64,000 bases of DNA from Diprion similis. Taxonomy: Eukaryota > Arthropoda > Insecta > Hymenoptera > Diprionidae. The stretch is taken from contig NC_060109.1 in NCBI RefSeq assembly GCF_021155765.1, forward strand, positions 2,505,001 through 2,569,000, written 5' to 3'. Positions 44,251-57,880 of this stretch are shown here, one piece after another. A program made the translations under genes and the position numbers. Every line of letters begins with the position of its first letter. Within the stretch, counting starts at the first letter, position 1. Under the pieces are notes generated by a model. That model searched no databases and had not been told where the DNA came from. It saw only the letters and a list, made by a program, of their open reading frames with translations.

Positions 44251-47200
44251 AGACAAATTTTAGACGCTACGGGTGATGATCGTCATGATGCTCATGATGA
44301 TTTGCATCGCTGTTTGTGGAAATACACCTGACGATGTTTACGGATAAAAAGATAACACCGTAAATGAGCTAAAGTTTAACTCATAAGGTACACATCATTA
44401 TACCATTATACTTATACCAGAATTTTCCCTCATCTAGACAGCTGCAAAATATTACTAATTGCTATCCATTACCTGCAGAGTAAACTCAGGTGAATAACTC
44501 AAACATACATGTTTCGGTACCTAATCGTGACGGTAAATTTTGTGGACTAGATTATACGTTTTTTGGAATTCAGTCATTCGTGAATAGATAATAGACAAAA
44601 TTATTTTTGATAACTTGATTTCGAAAATTTTCTTACAAATAGTGGATTTGAAAATACCAATACGTATACGGTTCTAGAGAAAAATGTTTGTCGTTTCTTC
44701 CACTCTTTCATAACCACATATATGTTAGAACGGTACACAGGAGTTCAGAGGACCGCACGGAATTACAAGAAGAAAAAATGAATAATCAAAAGAATTCCAT
44801 TCTCGGGATTCATCAAGCTATTTGGAGAAAGGAGCGCTGCATTCCGGTTAGAACTGGGAATACCCTTATAATGGGAGAGCAAAAGCGTGGGCAAGTGCTT
44901 TGATCCGTCCTGCATTGAAGTGACGCCATTGATGTTTGTCACCAGAAATCGCCAAAGAATTCTTGAAATGACTTTACGACCGTATAAATTTGGAACCGTG
45001 AACATGGACGTGGGCAAACTATCTATAACAGACAAGTTTTTATTAAACTATTTCCATTTCAAGATTTCCGCTGGGTCACGGTCAACCAAATTCCATTTTC
45101 ACGTTTAATATTGAAGCAAAAGATTATCCAACTCCTTCGGAGAGATTTTTTTTTCGCCAATTATTACTTGCTGTGTGCGTTTTTTAATTTACAGAATTCA
45201 TAATGGTGCACGGACGGATTTCAAATTTAAAGAAAATCGACGAGGATGACTATCATAAACAAGACACATCATTTCGCGAACAGTATTGTTCTCAACTGGT
45301 GACCCCAACTTAGAAAATTTTTGTCCCTAATTCGAATCGGTGACCTTGGCAAATTCTATGACTGTTCTATAAACCAAGATTTTTTATTTTGGAAGTTTGC
45401 AAATTTTAAACCCGGTTGAAATGTCTTGGATCTTTTTTTCTCTGTTTCATGCGATTTTAATTGGAATTCAAGTATCGCATGGATGATTTCTGGCACCAAT
45501 CGTAAATGAGTTGAGTATTTTGATTGGCTGAGATAAGAATATTCAGGAAGCTTGTTTCGTAGTTTTATGATTATTCAACCGTACCCGAATACTGTAATTT
45601 CTCGTAAAAATTCTTGAACGTGTTCAGAGTGTCATCGACATTGTTTTTATAGACGCCAGCTTAAAGACGCCATCGAAACGTCTATCTTGTAAAACGGTAG
45701 TGAATGTATTCGAGATTGTTTTTTTTTTTTTTTTTGTTCCTATCGATGTCTTTTTTTACACATCGATACATCGAAGTTTGCTAAAGCTAACGAGAAATCT
45801 GTGTAATACAACTTGAAGATTGTGAACTGATAGTGAGCTCGATAATAGCTTATACATAGGCAAGATTTTAGCCAATATCTGCAAAACAAATTTCTGCGCA
45901 CTGACAGAGGCGCCACAATTCAGATGAATCTCGTCTGCGTATGAGATTAAAAAATGAGTAAATAGATGAACAGGAATCGTTGAAATTAATGTTGTGTTGT
46001 TAAATGAGAACCCCGTAAATTATTGACTGGCTATACGACTATATCACAGTATCGCTAGAAACTAGCAAATCAAATTTTAAATAACACACACGGGAAATTT
46101 TACAAGATCAAAATTATAATATTTTAATACTTTATCTTCTCCTGTTTTCTCTCACGTCTGTTGCTATTATTAAGCTTCTTCTTGCTATCGGTTATAGGCA
46201 CATATATCGCAATGCCAGACAGCGGCAGCGATTGAATCTACAAATCACACCGAAGAACTCAGGATCGTTACTACCTGACAATATATATTATAGAAACAAT
46301 AAATTAACCCGCGTACATAATCAACTAATCATTTCGCTTCGGAGAATAATACCATCATCCAATTCAATATGACAAGACAATTTTCAACTTCATATAACCG
46401 TGTCGCAATTTTTCATTATTCATGCTGATTCTCGGTGTTTCTTTTTTCAAATCAAATATGTAATTACCTTCACGTTTATCCATCCTATAAAATTCACATT
46501 ATAGGTGGGTGTAATTTCAGGTGATTCGAATTGATGAATGCTCACCATTTATCAACGGGCCAGATTTCGTTTCTTCTTTAATGTACATAAATTTTCACGC
46601 ATATCTCGCTATAATTCAATAATATATGGCTGAAAGTCTTGTCTTTTTAACCTTTCTGTTATTATATACCCGCGCGTATACACATGCCTATATAATATCA
46701 TTCGATTCGTAAAATATTTTTATCCGCATTCTTTATCATAACAAAGATGAATATATTCATTCAAATGATTACCTTGCGGCACCATATTTCGTGTCCATTT
46801 AAATTATACGAATAGTGTCTGTACTATTATTTGCTAATGTATTATTATTCGCCTCGTCATTGCGTTCTGCAGGAAATAGTAGAACGCATTCATCTCATTG
46901 TTGTTCTTTTTTATGTTACATATACATTCTGTGGTATAATTTGACAAATAAATAGCAATTTGTTTTTCATTATTATTATCAGCATTACTTTTGTACTTGG
47001 TAAATTAAGGTTGACAAAATAAAAAAATAAAATAACCGCAAATTACAAAAACCGGACAAAATTTGATAACGTTCGAAATTCAAATTTACGCCGAACGAAG
47101 AAACTCGCGCGTCGGTTCTAATGGTTAAGAACGAAGCAGGCAGCCTGTATAACTGGAAACAGGTATAACAGTTGGACGACACGTGCTGAGATGTTTAGAC

Positions 47201-47971
47201 ACGACTTAAACCTTCCGCGTGAATTTATTACTCGTGAAATTCTTTCAGATTGTCAAACATGATTAAGCCGCGTTTAAATGAACCGCAAAAGTTGAATTTT
47301 TGAAAAAATTTCGGGAGCCTCGATGGCCTGAAAATTGCGATTGAATTACTCGATAATTATCATACGCCAAAAAGATTTACCGGCTCGTTTTTTAAGCCTG
47401 TGCTGGTAGCTGATTTCCGCGGTTCGCGTTGTTTACGTTCATTTCAACGTGAGTGCGGCTTAAGAGTTCGACGGAAGCCCGACGTCCTTGTCATGGCCGC
47501 GGGGCGTCGCTAAGCGGCAAATTATGACGCGTCACGAGGCCTCAAAGGCGAAACTTGTCCTCGACAATTGGTAGATTTCCGTTTTTAATCTTCATCTTGT
47601 ATATAATATTACCGGTATAGATGCGTATTATATACACACACACGTATATAACAGCCGGTTATAGATGTATGTACATATATCTATGAACTTCGCAATTCGG
47701 AAGATTCTTCAAGAATTTTGGCAACACGCATTAATGTCACGACGTAAAGGTCATTACACGGATGGAAATGTTCCTTTCATCCATGCATGAATCTGTTGCC
47801 TAATGCCCAATTATTATACACCACCGTTATGCAACTAGCTTTGTATCAATTTTGTAATTTGATTGTATTTCGATTTGCAAGTTACAAGCGTATAACTCTA
47901 ATGTGCATGGTCGTCGAATCGTAATTATGCGATTACACTCGGTGCATTGAGAGAAATTACATTCCTTATAG
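44251..47971. other. Gene-free stretch
   Basis: Mostly AT-rich. Overlapping frames at 44688-45108 (both strands) show no domain. A CpG-richer patch is at 47380-47560. Confidence 0.35.
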
Positions 47972-48100
47972 GGTGCGTTCCGATATTAGCTCCCAGTGCT
48001 GTCAACCATCTTTTATCTTTTTTGCGCTACCGAGTTAGTGACTAGATCTGTCTCTATCCTAGGGAGTTTTTAGCGCTGACAGCTAATTTCGGAACGCACC
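47972..48100. mobile_element. Short MITE, 129 bp
   Basis: Ends GGTGCGTTCCGATATTAGCT and the inverse AGCTAATTTCGGAACGCACC, extended inward by CAGTGCTGTCA/TAGCGCTGACA. No clear target duplication. Confidence 0.75.
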
Positions 48101-48764
48101 AAGTTACTAGTAATCAGCAGAGTGACAATCAATGCTTTAGCATATAGACCCTCATTCGACAACCTATCGCAAAAAATTACCATTTCAATCGAGCTGGGTG
48201 ATGAAGTAACCAAAGATTACTAGAACTTTTTACTTTTCCCCCACGTTTGTTGGTAGCAGAATTTATTCGTAGCACACTCTCGAGATAGGAAAGCAAACAA
48301 ATCTCCATTGTTTGTTATTATTGGAGTCAATGCTACCACTCTTACGAATCAATTTCCTTTTCAACAATTGTTTTTGTGATTGTGGTGATAGAACGTCATA
48401 AGTTTTCAAATGGAAAAGTAGAAAAGGAAACTTGTGTCACGCCGCTTTTGACCATGCAAATATTGTTTAAGCTACAAGAAAATGTTGCACAAGTAACCAT
48501 CTAGTGTGATCATAGTTTTCAATACTAAAGTTTCTGGTTACTGCAGCATCAAGTCTGTTTTTTAAATTGACTGAATTTTCGCAGCTGAACGGAACTTTAT
48601 TACCGATTTGTCGCTGCACCAACATAAAATTATGCCAATAGTTACGCGAATATCAGTACAAATTACCATAAACAATGAAAATAGTAAGACGCACTACAAC
48701 TTTTTTTATTTTGGTTAGGGTAAAAAATGAAAATGCTTAAGCGAATGTAGTGAATACATATCAC

Positions 48765-49567
48765 AAGTGTCGTTAATCTGGGATTAAAAAATTAACAAGT
48801 TCTAATTTAAGCTGCCGCCCGCAGTAATTCCAGAAAAGTAGACAGTCGTGAAGAGTATAATAATTATACGTGGTTATGCGATAGTCAATTTTTTAAACCC
48901 TTAAAAAACCGATGAATTTTTTAGGTCTGTGTAAATGGGAACTACTGCAATGATTCGTGACAGAAAAAAAGACGAGCGATTCATCCTCGTCACAACGAGA
49001 GAAAATCCTAATTGTGATTACAATACAGAATGAATTTCTAACGACTGCACGTTCCGGCGTCTGCTAAAATTCAATGCGCATGCGCTACGATCTGAGAGCG
49101 TTAATTTGCCAGGGTGACCAACCGTCATAAATTTAGACGACAGTTCACCGCGATGTACGTAACCTCAAAAGTTTTGACAGTTGTCAGTGGGACGCGTACT
49201 CGTTTCACAACTGTCAAAATGTTTAAGATTAGAGACAGGTTAGAGACCCTGGTAAACAGCTGTTTTCTCATTGTAGCACGTATGCATTAAATTTCAGCAG
49301 ACGACGGGCCATGCAGTCGTAGGAACTGAAAATTTTTTTCGTTGTGACGAGGATCAATCGCTAGTCTTTTTTTCTGTCACGAATCATTGCAGTAGTTCCC
49401 ATTTTCTCAGACGTAACAAATTAATCGTTTTTCTTCAAGGTTTCAAAGAATCGACCATCGTATAACCTCATATAATTATTATACTTTTCACGACCGTTTC
49501 CATGTTCGAAATTACCGCAGGCGGGAACTTAAATTACAATTTTCTGAATCCCAGATTAATGACACTT
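48765..49567. mobile_element. Large foldback element, about 800 bp
   Basis: The arms match almost to the centre: AAGTGTCGTTAATCTGGGA against TCCCAGATTAATGACACTT, AGTATAATAATTATA on both arms, GGGAACTACTGCAATGATTC with its exact inverse, and GTCGTCTGCTGAAATT-type blocks near the centre. Weaker similarity (AAGCGAATGTAG) extends to about 48739 and 49650. The core is related to 6955-7245. Non-coding. Confidence 0.82.
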
Positions 49568-49650
49568 AATTGTAATATGGTCTGTTTTACGATAGTTTGA
49601 CTTACTAATAGCGCGTTACTTTTTTTTACTCTCTACATTCGCTCGATTAG

Positions 49651-51916
49651 AAGACTTAGAATCAATTTATAGAGTACAGGAAACGTGAAAACATCTGAAA
49701 CTCAAGCATATTTCTAATATGACTTCAACTTAATTACAAGCTTTCACTGTAATTTTCTTCATCTGATTACAATTTTATCATTTCAAATTTGAACCGATCG
49801 ATCCATTAAGTACTTCCTCGTGAAGAATACTTTTTACTTGGAACTAACCTGACCGCATTTATAGTCCAGAAATTTTAAACAATAAACAAAGCTTCTACTG
49901 CTTAATTATAGGTGAAAAATAAAACAAATATTCGTACAGTTTTGAGTAAGCTGCAGTTTAACGACGATACAGTGTCACTGATCTTTATGTTTACACGCGA
50001 TAACGTAATATACACAAATAAATACACGTATATACTTGTAGTATTACGAAGGAATTACATAAGTCGAACGCCAAACGTCGAACGCGATTAACTGATTTCT
50101 CGACCAAATCCTGTTGTGACGCTATATTCATGCGATTTGAAATTCCGCATTTTACGAACTTTTTTTCTCCGGCCAGATGATAAACATTTAGATTTTCACA
50201 CCTGAGTATGTACCTATGCACATTAAGTATACGAATATCAAAGTAAAAGATAAAAAAATAAAAATAAAATAGGAAACATAAAAAGAGACTCGTTGCGAAT
50301 TAATGATAATTAATATCAATTTAACATCATACTTTTGTTTACGCATTTTTTATCTCCTGTCCCACTTTTTTCGTAATATATTACAATCAAACACCTCAAC
50401 TCCTCATTTTATTTTACGCATCAGTGACGGACACATGATTGTAAATTTTCATATATACGATCACATGGAAAATTACGTGTAGGCCACGATCATGACTGTT
50501 ATTATTATAGCTTTTTTTTATGTGTTGTTGCTTTTTTTCTACTACTTTTTTTATTTCGTCACATATTTAGAAATCCTAAAATTCCACTGAGGTTAACGTG
50601 ATTTCAATATGGCCAAGCGTGTGTGTGTACTATACACACATAGTTATATTATGTACATAATATATATACGTGTAATTGAGTTGCGGAATGACTTTCTGAC
50701 CGGGGAATCCTCGGTCGTTTGAACGAGCTGATCGTGAGCCGAGTTCCTGTTCCACATGGCGTTAATCGAATGCATGAAATAAGGTCTGACTCACAATTAC
50801 GTATAGAGTCGAATAATATTTGAATAATGATGAAAAATGTTTAATATGAAATTCAAGATCTATCCGGATTTCCCGACAGTTTAACCATCGTCAATCGATA
50901 AAAGAAATAAAAGAAGTACAGATCAGTTCGATCACAATAGCGATGGTGCAAGAATTGTATTATTGAAGTTGAAATAATATTATCCACGTTGCTGAATTTT
51001 TTTTTTATTTTTTTTTCTACACAATTTCGAATAATAATTATCTTGCTTTGATATTTCAAAAAATTGTTGAATTAATTGCTATGCGTTACTCCAAATATGG
51101 TAATGAATTAATGAATTAATGAATATTCTCTTGTTATGTGAATCTAGTGCCTTGTATAAAAGTATAAAAGCATGAAAAAAAAAAAAAAAAAAAACGCCAT
51201 TAATTAATCAACCAAACGAGGTGATGTGACTGCATTGCACGAACGTTCATTTTTCATCGAGCCTATGAACGTCTTTTCAACTCCGCACAAATCTGCTGGT
51301 TGCCGTAGACACGCCGAAGGCCTTGTTTTCGATTTCGTCGTGATGAGTGAAGACTCAAACGACATACTGAAACACCGATCCATATTCCGAGTATAAATCA
51401 TACGGTCGGAATTTAACATTCCGTGAAATGTAAGAAGGCAACGTCGCTGAAGGAATTTCAAAAACAAACAGCCATTCGAAAGTTGAACTACATAAATTAC
51501 TGACTTTTGTCTGAATAGTTATATTTTTTTTCAAGCACGTGACACAATTTACATATTTATTTGTAAAAGTTTTCCCGATGATGTAGTACGTCTTTGGAAA
51601 TTACTTTTATGCGAAAATTTGTCGGCAGGTATAACGACACCACAATTGAGTTTTTTGCGGGAGCAAGAGTAAAAAAAAAAATCCCTTGTTTCCCGATTCG
51701 CGTTCTTCTTTTTGATGAAAAAAAATAATAATAATAATAATGATAATTACCAATTTTATTTAAATGTACGTTAGCACGGGTGACGTTATATTATTGTCGT
51801 TTCAAAGCTATCGTACTTTCGTCAATTTTTGTTTAATCGAAAATAGAAGAAACATAACCTTATTTTATTTTTGCTCTGTATATCTTCCTCCTATGATATT
51901 ATAGTTTATCACTTAA
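49651..51916. other. Gene-free stretch
   Basis: AT-rich, with short A/T tracts. A minus-strand frame at 51204-51467 has no recognisable product. Confidence 0.35.
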
Positions 51917-52507
51917 GGCCCCGCTGACCTGGCATGTCATATATATATTTCGTGACGTCAGAAGCGGGGAAATTGGGTGAAAAAGCCTATACGAATCCTG
52001 CGATAACGAGAGTATGAATCTTACTCGGAAATATTTTAAATCGTAGCTTGAATAATAGTGCACGTGTGAATCTCAGTCACTGCTCAGGCAAATCGCTGAT
52101 AATGTTTATAATAAAGAATGATGAAGTGAATAAAATCACGCGACAACAAACATGGCCGATCGGAGCTACCGCATGTTGAATATTCACTGATTGCACTGTT
52201 CGACAATTTCTTTCACCCTCGCCAGGGAGATTCACACGTACAAAAGCACACACGTTATCCGGGAAAACTTATACTATCAATTATTTTTTTGTAAACATGG
52301 CTCGATTCGTATACGCGTTTTTCATGTGACAGCAGCCCGTTTATGGTCCACAAGAAGTATGTTTCGATCTGTAACTGACATCATTGGTTGGATCTAACAG
52401 AACAGGCCAATGAAATCAGCGGCTTTAGTTCACCGTTCAACGTTCAGAGGCGCTGCACGTATTTATGACGTCACGATTTGATATTTTCAAGTCAGGTCAG
52501 CGGCACC
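51917..52507. mobile_element. TTAA-flanked non-autonomous element, copy 2 (591 bp)
   Basis: TTAA at 51913-51916 and 52508-52511; ends as in copy 1 at 10033. The two copies align over their full length with scattered substitutions. The 68-codon frame is at 52191-52397. Confidence 0.8.
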
Positions 52508-52624
52508 TTAACAGTCTGTGAAGTTTTCTTTCCTTCCGTTGACGAATAATCATAAAATAGTTCAATAATCTAATCTGTTTCAAGTTGTTGTTAATTTAAA
52601 TGGTTTTTCATGTATACTGTATAT

Positions 52625-53234
52625 TAGGGTGGCGCAAAAAAAACCGACTATTTTTTTTTTTTTCGAGTCTCGTGTGACAAAATGTTAGTTTTTGATGTTT
52701 TAAGAGCCCACTCCAAAGGACAGCTCAAAAAAAAATTTTTAAGAGTTTGCTCCAAATTTTTTAAAACGTCAAAAATCGTCAAAAAATTAAATTAAAGAAA
52801 TTATATTTTCAGTATTTTGTTCGACTTTTAATTCATGTCGTGGTGTATTGTCATCGATTCTTTCTTACTAAATTAAAGAAAAAAAATTTATGAAATTGTC
52901 GCTCGAAAAGATCTAAATAAATGCACCAAAAAATTGAAAAAAAAATTATGAGCGACCTTTCAAAATTCAAATTTTTAACTGAAACTTTCGGAAACTTAAT
53001 TTTTTTTGTCTATAAAATTATACCGTAATGAGAAAAAGAATTTAAAAAAAAAATTCATATTTAACGATTTCTGACGTTTTAAAAAATGTGGAGTGACCTC
53101 TTAAAAATTTTCTTTTGAACTGTCCTTCGGAGTGGGCTCTTAAAACATCAAAAACTAACATTTTGTCACACGAAATTCGAAGAAAAAAAAAAAAAAAAAA
53201 AAAAAAAAATAGTCGGTTTTTTTGCGCCACTCTA
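52625..53234. mobile_element. TAGGGTGGCGCAAAAA foldback MITE, 610 bp
   Basis: Ends TAGGGTGGCGCAAAAA and the inverse TTTTTTTGCGCCACTCTA. The arms share GTGACAAAATGTTAGTTTTT, GATGTTTTAAGAGCCCACTC and AACCGACTAT in inverted order. Long T and A runs follow the ends. Confidence 0.82.
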
Positions 53235-56200
53235 CTCTATATAATTTGATTACGGTTGAATTGTTCAACAGTATTCAACACAATTAACTTCCACTGACCC
53301 CTGTAAACCAATGTTTAGTATATTTTTGTTACAATTCTTATTCTTCTTTTGTCAACCAATAGTGGCCGTAAATTTGTTAATATCAGGGTCAAGGCGAATG
53401 GTTGCTGGAGACTTTCTCGTAGGATATAAATATTGAAGATTTAGGTTAAACATAACGCTTAACCCATACGCATTAATCCATTATTACGTTTATGATTATA
53501 TCGTGGTTGAATGCCCTCTTCAAAAGACTATATTCACTTTGGTTGTCGTTATAGTTTCTTAGAAATGATATTATTATTGTTCGATTATTTTCAAGAGTTA
53601 ATAAGAAAAGTAATAATCACCTCCTTGTTCTTATTTTATGAAACAATTTACACAGTATCATTTGTAAATAGATGAACAAATTAACGCCTGTTGAGCTGAT
53701 TCAATTCTAATATTTACGAATTGTTAAATGATCAGATTTTATATTCATTGGCCAAGGCTAATGCTTTCTGAGTAAATAAATTTTTATTTTGAAAAAATAT
53801 TGCATCCTTTTTTAATCCTCCTCTTCGATTGATCCGAGGTAAAAAATAAAAAACCGTATCGCACGTGGCAAGCCGGTTACGTTAAGTTTATAGAAAAAGA
53901 CGATGAACAGAGGCTTCATATCATTTGTTTACGTCTCGTGAATAAACATTATTCAAAATTCTGATCTGTTTTGACTTATTACGTACAAAATTAATACTAA
54001 ATTCTGAATCCTAACTAATTGTTCCACATCCGGCGACGAGATATCTGCAAGACCTCAACCATTTCTTATATATGGCCTATCGCACAATAAATTTTATACA
54101 ACAGAATCAATTTTGCCTTGTGGAAAAAAAAAATATTCTACAAAAGTTAAAAATAGAAAAAAAATTAATCATAATAATAAAACAATTCCAAGTTACTTTG
54201 CACGAGTGTTTTTTTTTTTTTTTTTTTTTTTTTTTCCAGATAAGAAAATTATACGCAGTCTTTGTAAATTAATCGAGAAACTTTAAACCAACCGACAGTA
54301 GAAAAAATATTTTATCGGAAAGAGTAAGAGTGTTAAATTTTTTCGAAAATAAAATTTATTAAACTTACCGTTTACTGAGTATTTTTTATTATACGTAAGT
54401 ATGTAATGAGAGGCAGAAGCGATTGCTAGTGGAATTTTCCAATTAATATATCGTGTTACGAAGAGGATTAGGAATTTTTGGCAAATATGTATATAGATTT
54501 GGATAAGTAAAAGATAAGCATAGAGTCGTTGGAAAGAAAAAAAAAAAAAACTGTTAAAACAGAGATGAAGAGAAAAAAAGAAAAACAAAACTAAACGAAA
54601 CGAAACAGCCGACATTCCTGCGTTAAAATTGATGTCTGTACGATAAATACATGATGATCTTTGGCGCCAGTGGCATTCGGCAAACCGCTAACACAGAAAA
54701 TCATCTGCCAGACACTGTATCTTATATACGTACGCGCTTGATTTAAACACATTGTAAAAATGGACACCGTCTCCGATATTGTGCTCGATTAAAAATCACA
54801 CCAATCTAAATGGCTGTTCGATGGCCCTTAAAAGGAGCTCGTGCGTCAACCGTCACAATGTGGGACGAGTCTAATAGTTTTCTGTGGGCTAGACGGATTT
54901 ATTTCACACGCAACAGACAGCGATATAGAAAAAAAATAAATAAATAAATGAATAAATAAAAAACAAAACAAAGGATAAAAACAACGAGAAAAAAATAAAA
55001 AAATAAAAAAACTCATCAACGCCGAGTTTGCAAACGAGTTCAAACAACTGCAATTAATTATCTACTGCACTTGAATGTGCACTCAGGCATCAGCAGACAC
55101 TCACGTAACCGGATCTTGGAAAAATATTTACACGTATGTTAAATGAAAATCTATGAATATAACTTAACGATCCCAAATATCAATATCTACTGCACGTTAT
55201 TCTATTCGCTCTAATGTGATCGGCATTATGCAATTGCTCTGTCCTTTCTCTCTCTCTCTCTCTCTCTCTCTTTCAATTTTCAATTATACGAGCATTAAGC
55301 CCCACCTCTAAATTTATTAATACTACTCGAAACCAGTAACTGGTTAATGAGCTGCGGTCGGTAATTTTGCCCCCTTGCTTGCTCGACAAGTAGCCGCGAG
55401 GTATAATCATTAAATACGTGTGACGCGGAGGCTTGAATGCATGATCAAACAATGACGCATGGCGGCTTATAACTAGGTATATATATAATGTATTACAAAT
55501 GTACAAGTACAAGTGTTTATCGCGTCGTCGTCAGAAATATGACGTTATTTCGTCTATATTCTTGACCCTGTCAATTATTATTATCATCGTCACGAAATTC
55601 TGTGGCTTACGATCTGTGCTATTCATTCTCGAAGGTATTGCCTATACAGGAGGATAAACGAATAATAACCCTAACAGATTACGTCACGACTAACTGGCCA
55701 CTTGATAAACGGTTAAGCGTTCTTCGACAGGCAGGTTTCATAATGTGAGAATTAATGCACAATGATACATAGCATTTTACATTAACGGACAACTCCGGAC
55801 AATGAAACGGATAAAGTTTATATTTTATACATTTGACGATATGTCATATCTTTTTTGTTACTCAATCATTCCATCAAACGATATTATTGTTCACACCACG
55901 TTTTGACAAAACGAGCCAACGAACTCGTAACACCAATAATAATACACTGGCTTCACGCCAAATGGCTACACATACTACACGAAGAAGGATCTTGACGAGA
56001 CCAAACAAGATTCTCACAGTCCGGATGCCTCTCATCCTTATAATTATCACCCCGAGAATTTCTATATATATATATTCTTTATAACACAAGCGTGATTCGT
56101 CTGGGGCAAAACCCAGGAATGCTGCTTGTATCTGGTCGCCTTTTTTATCGATAGACTTCGACGCAGAAGATCCGGATCGGTTAGTCTTCATCCAGTCAAG

Positions 56201-57829
56201 CCAGTCTAGAATACTATACCAATCGTGGTATAATCTGATGATGGTTATTAAATCTTAACTACTCCCAACGGTTATATTCTTGAATCCGTTTTGAAGCGGT
56301 AATCGGAGAAGGTCAAGAACGTAAAAGTTCGTCGAACAATGTATTATAGATCAGCGAGAGCTGTAGCTTGTGTCTAAAACTTCGAGTTGAGAGCTGATCA
56401 TCGAACTTTTAAATAACACCCTGAATTTGGATGAAAAAATCATAAAATTCTAAACACATGGAGAACGTGAGCCGGACTTATACAGATACACGAATGATCG
56501 TTTCAATTTGCGTCAATTGACCGTATATTGGAAGGATGTTCCTTCCTTATTGTTACTACCGTCTTATTTTGGTAATACCTAGGTAGTTATTGTCGCCCAC
56601 GAAAAATTCGAGGATTCCGATCACCAATGCGGGTGAATGTCTGTTCATAAAAAGACAGGACAATCCACTGGCTTTTCCTCAAAAGCGATGTTACGATCAG
56701 GGTACAGGACGTTATCTCTACACCATGAAAATTTCGAGGACCTGTTCAGATGATTTCAAAACTACAAGCATACCGAATCTGACAAGACAGTTGGAATCGT
56801 GACGTGGCAAGATTTCGATAAAATGTCATATTAATCTCATTCAGCATTCATAGACTCGATATGAGCAAAGCACCGTAAGTGTATTCAAGAACACTTCAAC
56901 GTTCGTCGGACGTCAATTATCGACATCGTAAGTCATGTCGAGGCTCTTGGGAGTTCAGGAAACTCCTCAATAACTCACGTTGTAGTGAGGTTGCATTTTC
57001 ATCGCAGCAAATGGAAATGGAAAAATATGCCTACAGCGTTAGCACCAACAACTTCCTCTTTCTTCAAAGTGTACTAGTAGATTTAAATTCTTGACGCGTT
57101 AGTGCCAGTCATATTTCAAGAACAAACGACCCACTCTTCAAACTTGGTGTTTCGTTTTGTCGAACTTACATTACCCAAATTCGACTTTGTTCTCACACTA
57201 ATCTATTAATGTAGCAATTTATGTGCCAGATGGTTTTTCAGACAAGGTATGCAGCGAAAATGACGCATGTAATGACAAGCACATGCGAATACATGATGAA
57301 CCAACTCGATAAAGGTGTAACGATGATGGGCTGAATTTGAAAAATTTCCAACGCCATTTGGCGGTGTCAATGTGGTCTGTGACCGCATGATACAGCTTGT
57401 TTAGTAGCCAGTTGGCTCTGACGGGAATTGATTAGTGTGAGCATAAGAACTGGCGCCGAATTGACATTTAGTATGGCTCTATGCGGCGCCAAAACCACAT
57501 TATAGACTTCAAATCTTCCTCCTCCTTTGGGTTCGAAGGGTACGATTTCCTCCCCACTCCCGCTTCTGGCTTCTCTTGTTTATCAGTTGTTTACCATTAG
57601 CATAAGCCTGGTATACACGTGCATAGAAATAAGATACATCGCCAAATCGACAGCTGAAAATTTATTGCTCAGCTTTCGGAATTCGAATCACAATTTAGTC
57701 AAATTACTACTAAACGATTAGTTTTACGTCTCTGTTTGTTCGTAGGTCCTTCAGTCGTTAATTTTAGCCATGAAATGTAATACTTTTGAAATGATACTTT
57801 GAACAATTATATTCATTGGCAATTACAGT

Positions 57830-57834
<5 letters not shown>
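53235..57834. other. Gene-free stretch
   Basis: AT-rich with a long T run near 54210-54236 and a (TC)n microsatellite at about 55243-55271. From about 56300 the composition becomes more balanced, but no gene is recognised. Confidence 0.35.
55243..55271. repeat. (TC)n microsatellite
   Basis: About 14 CT units. Confidence 0.9.

Positions 57835-57877
<43 letters not shown>
57835..57877. repeat. (TA)n microsatellite
   Basis: About 20 uninterrupted TA units. Confidence 0.95.
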
Positions 57878-57880
<3 letters not shown>

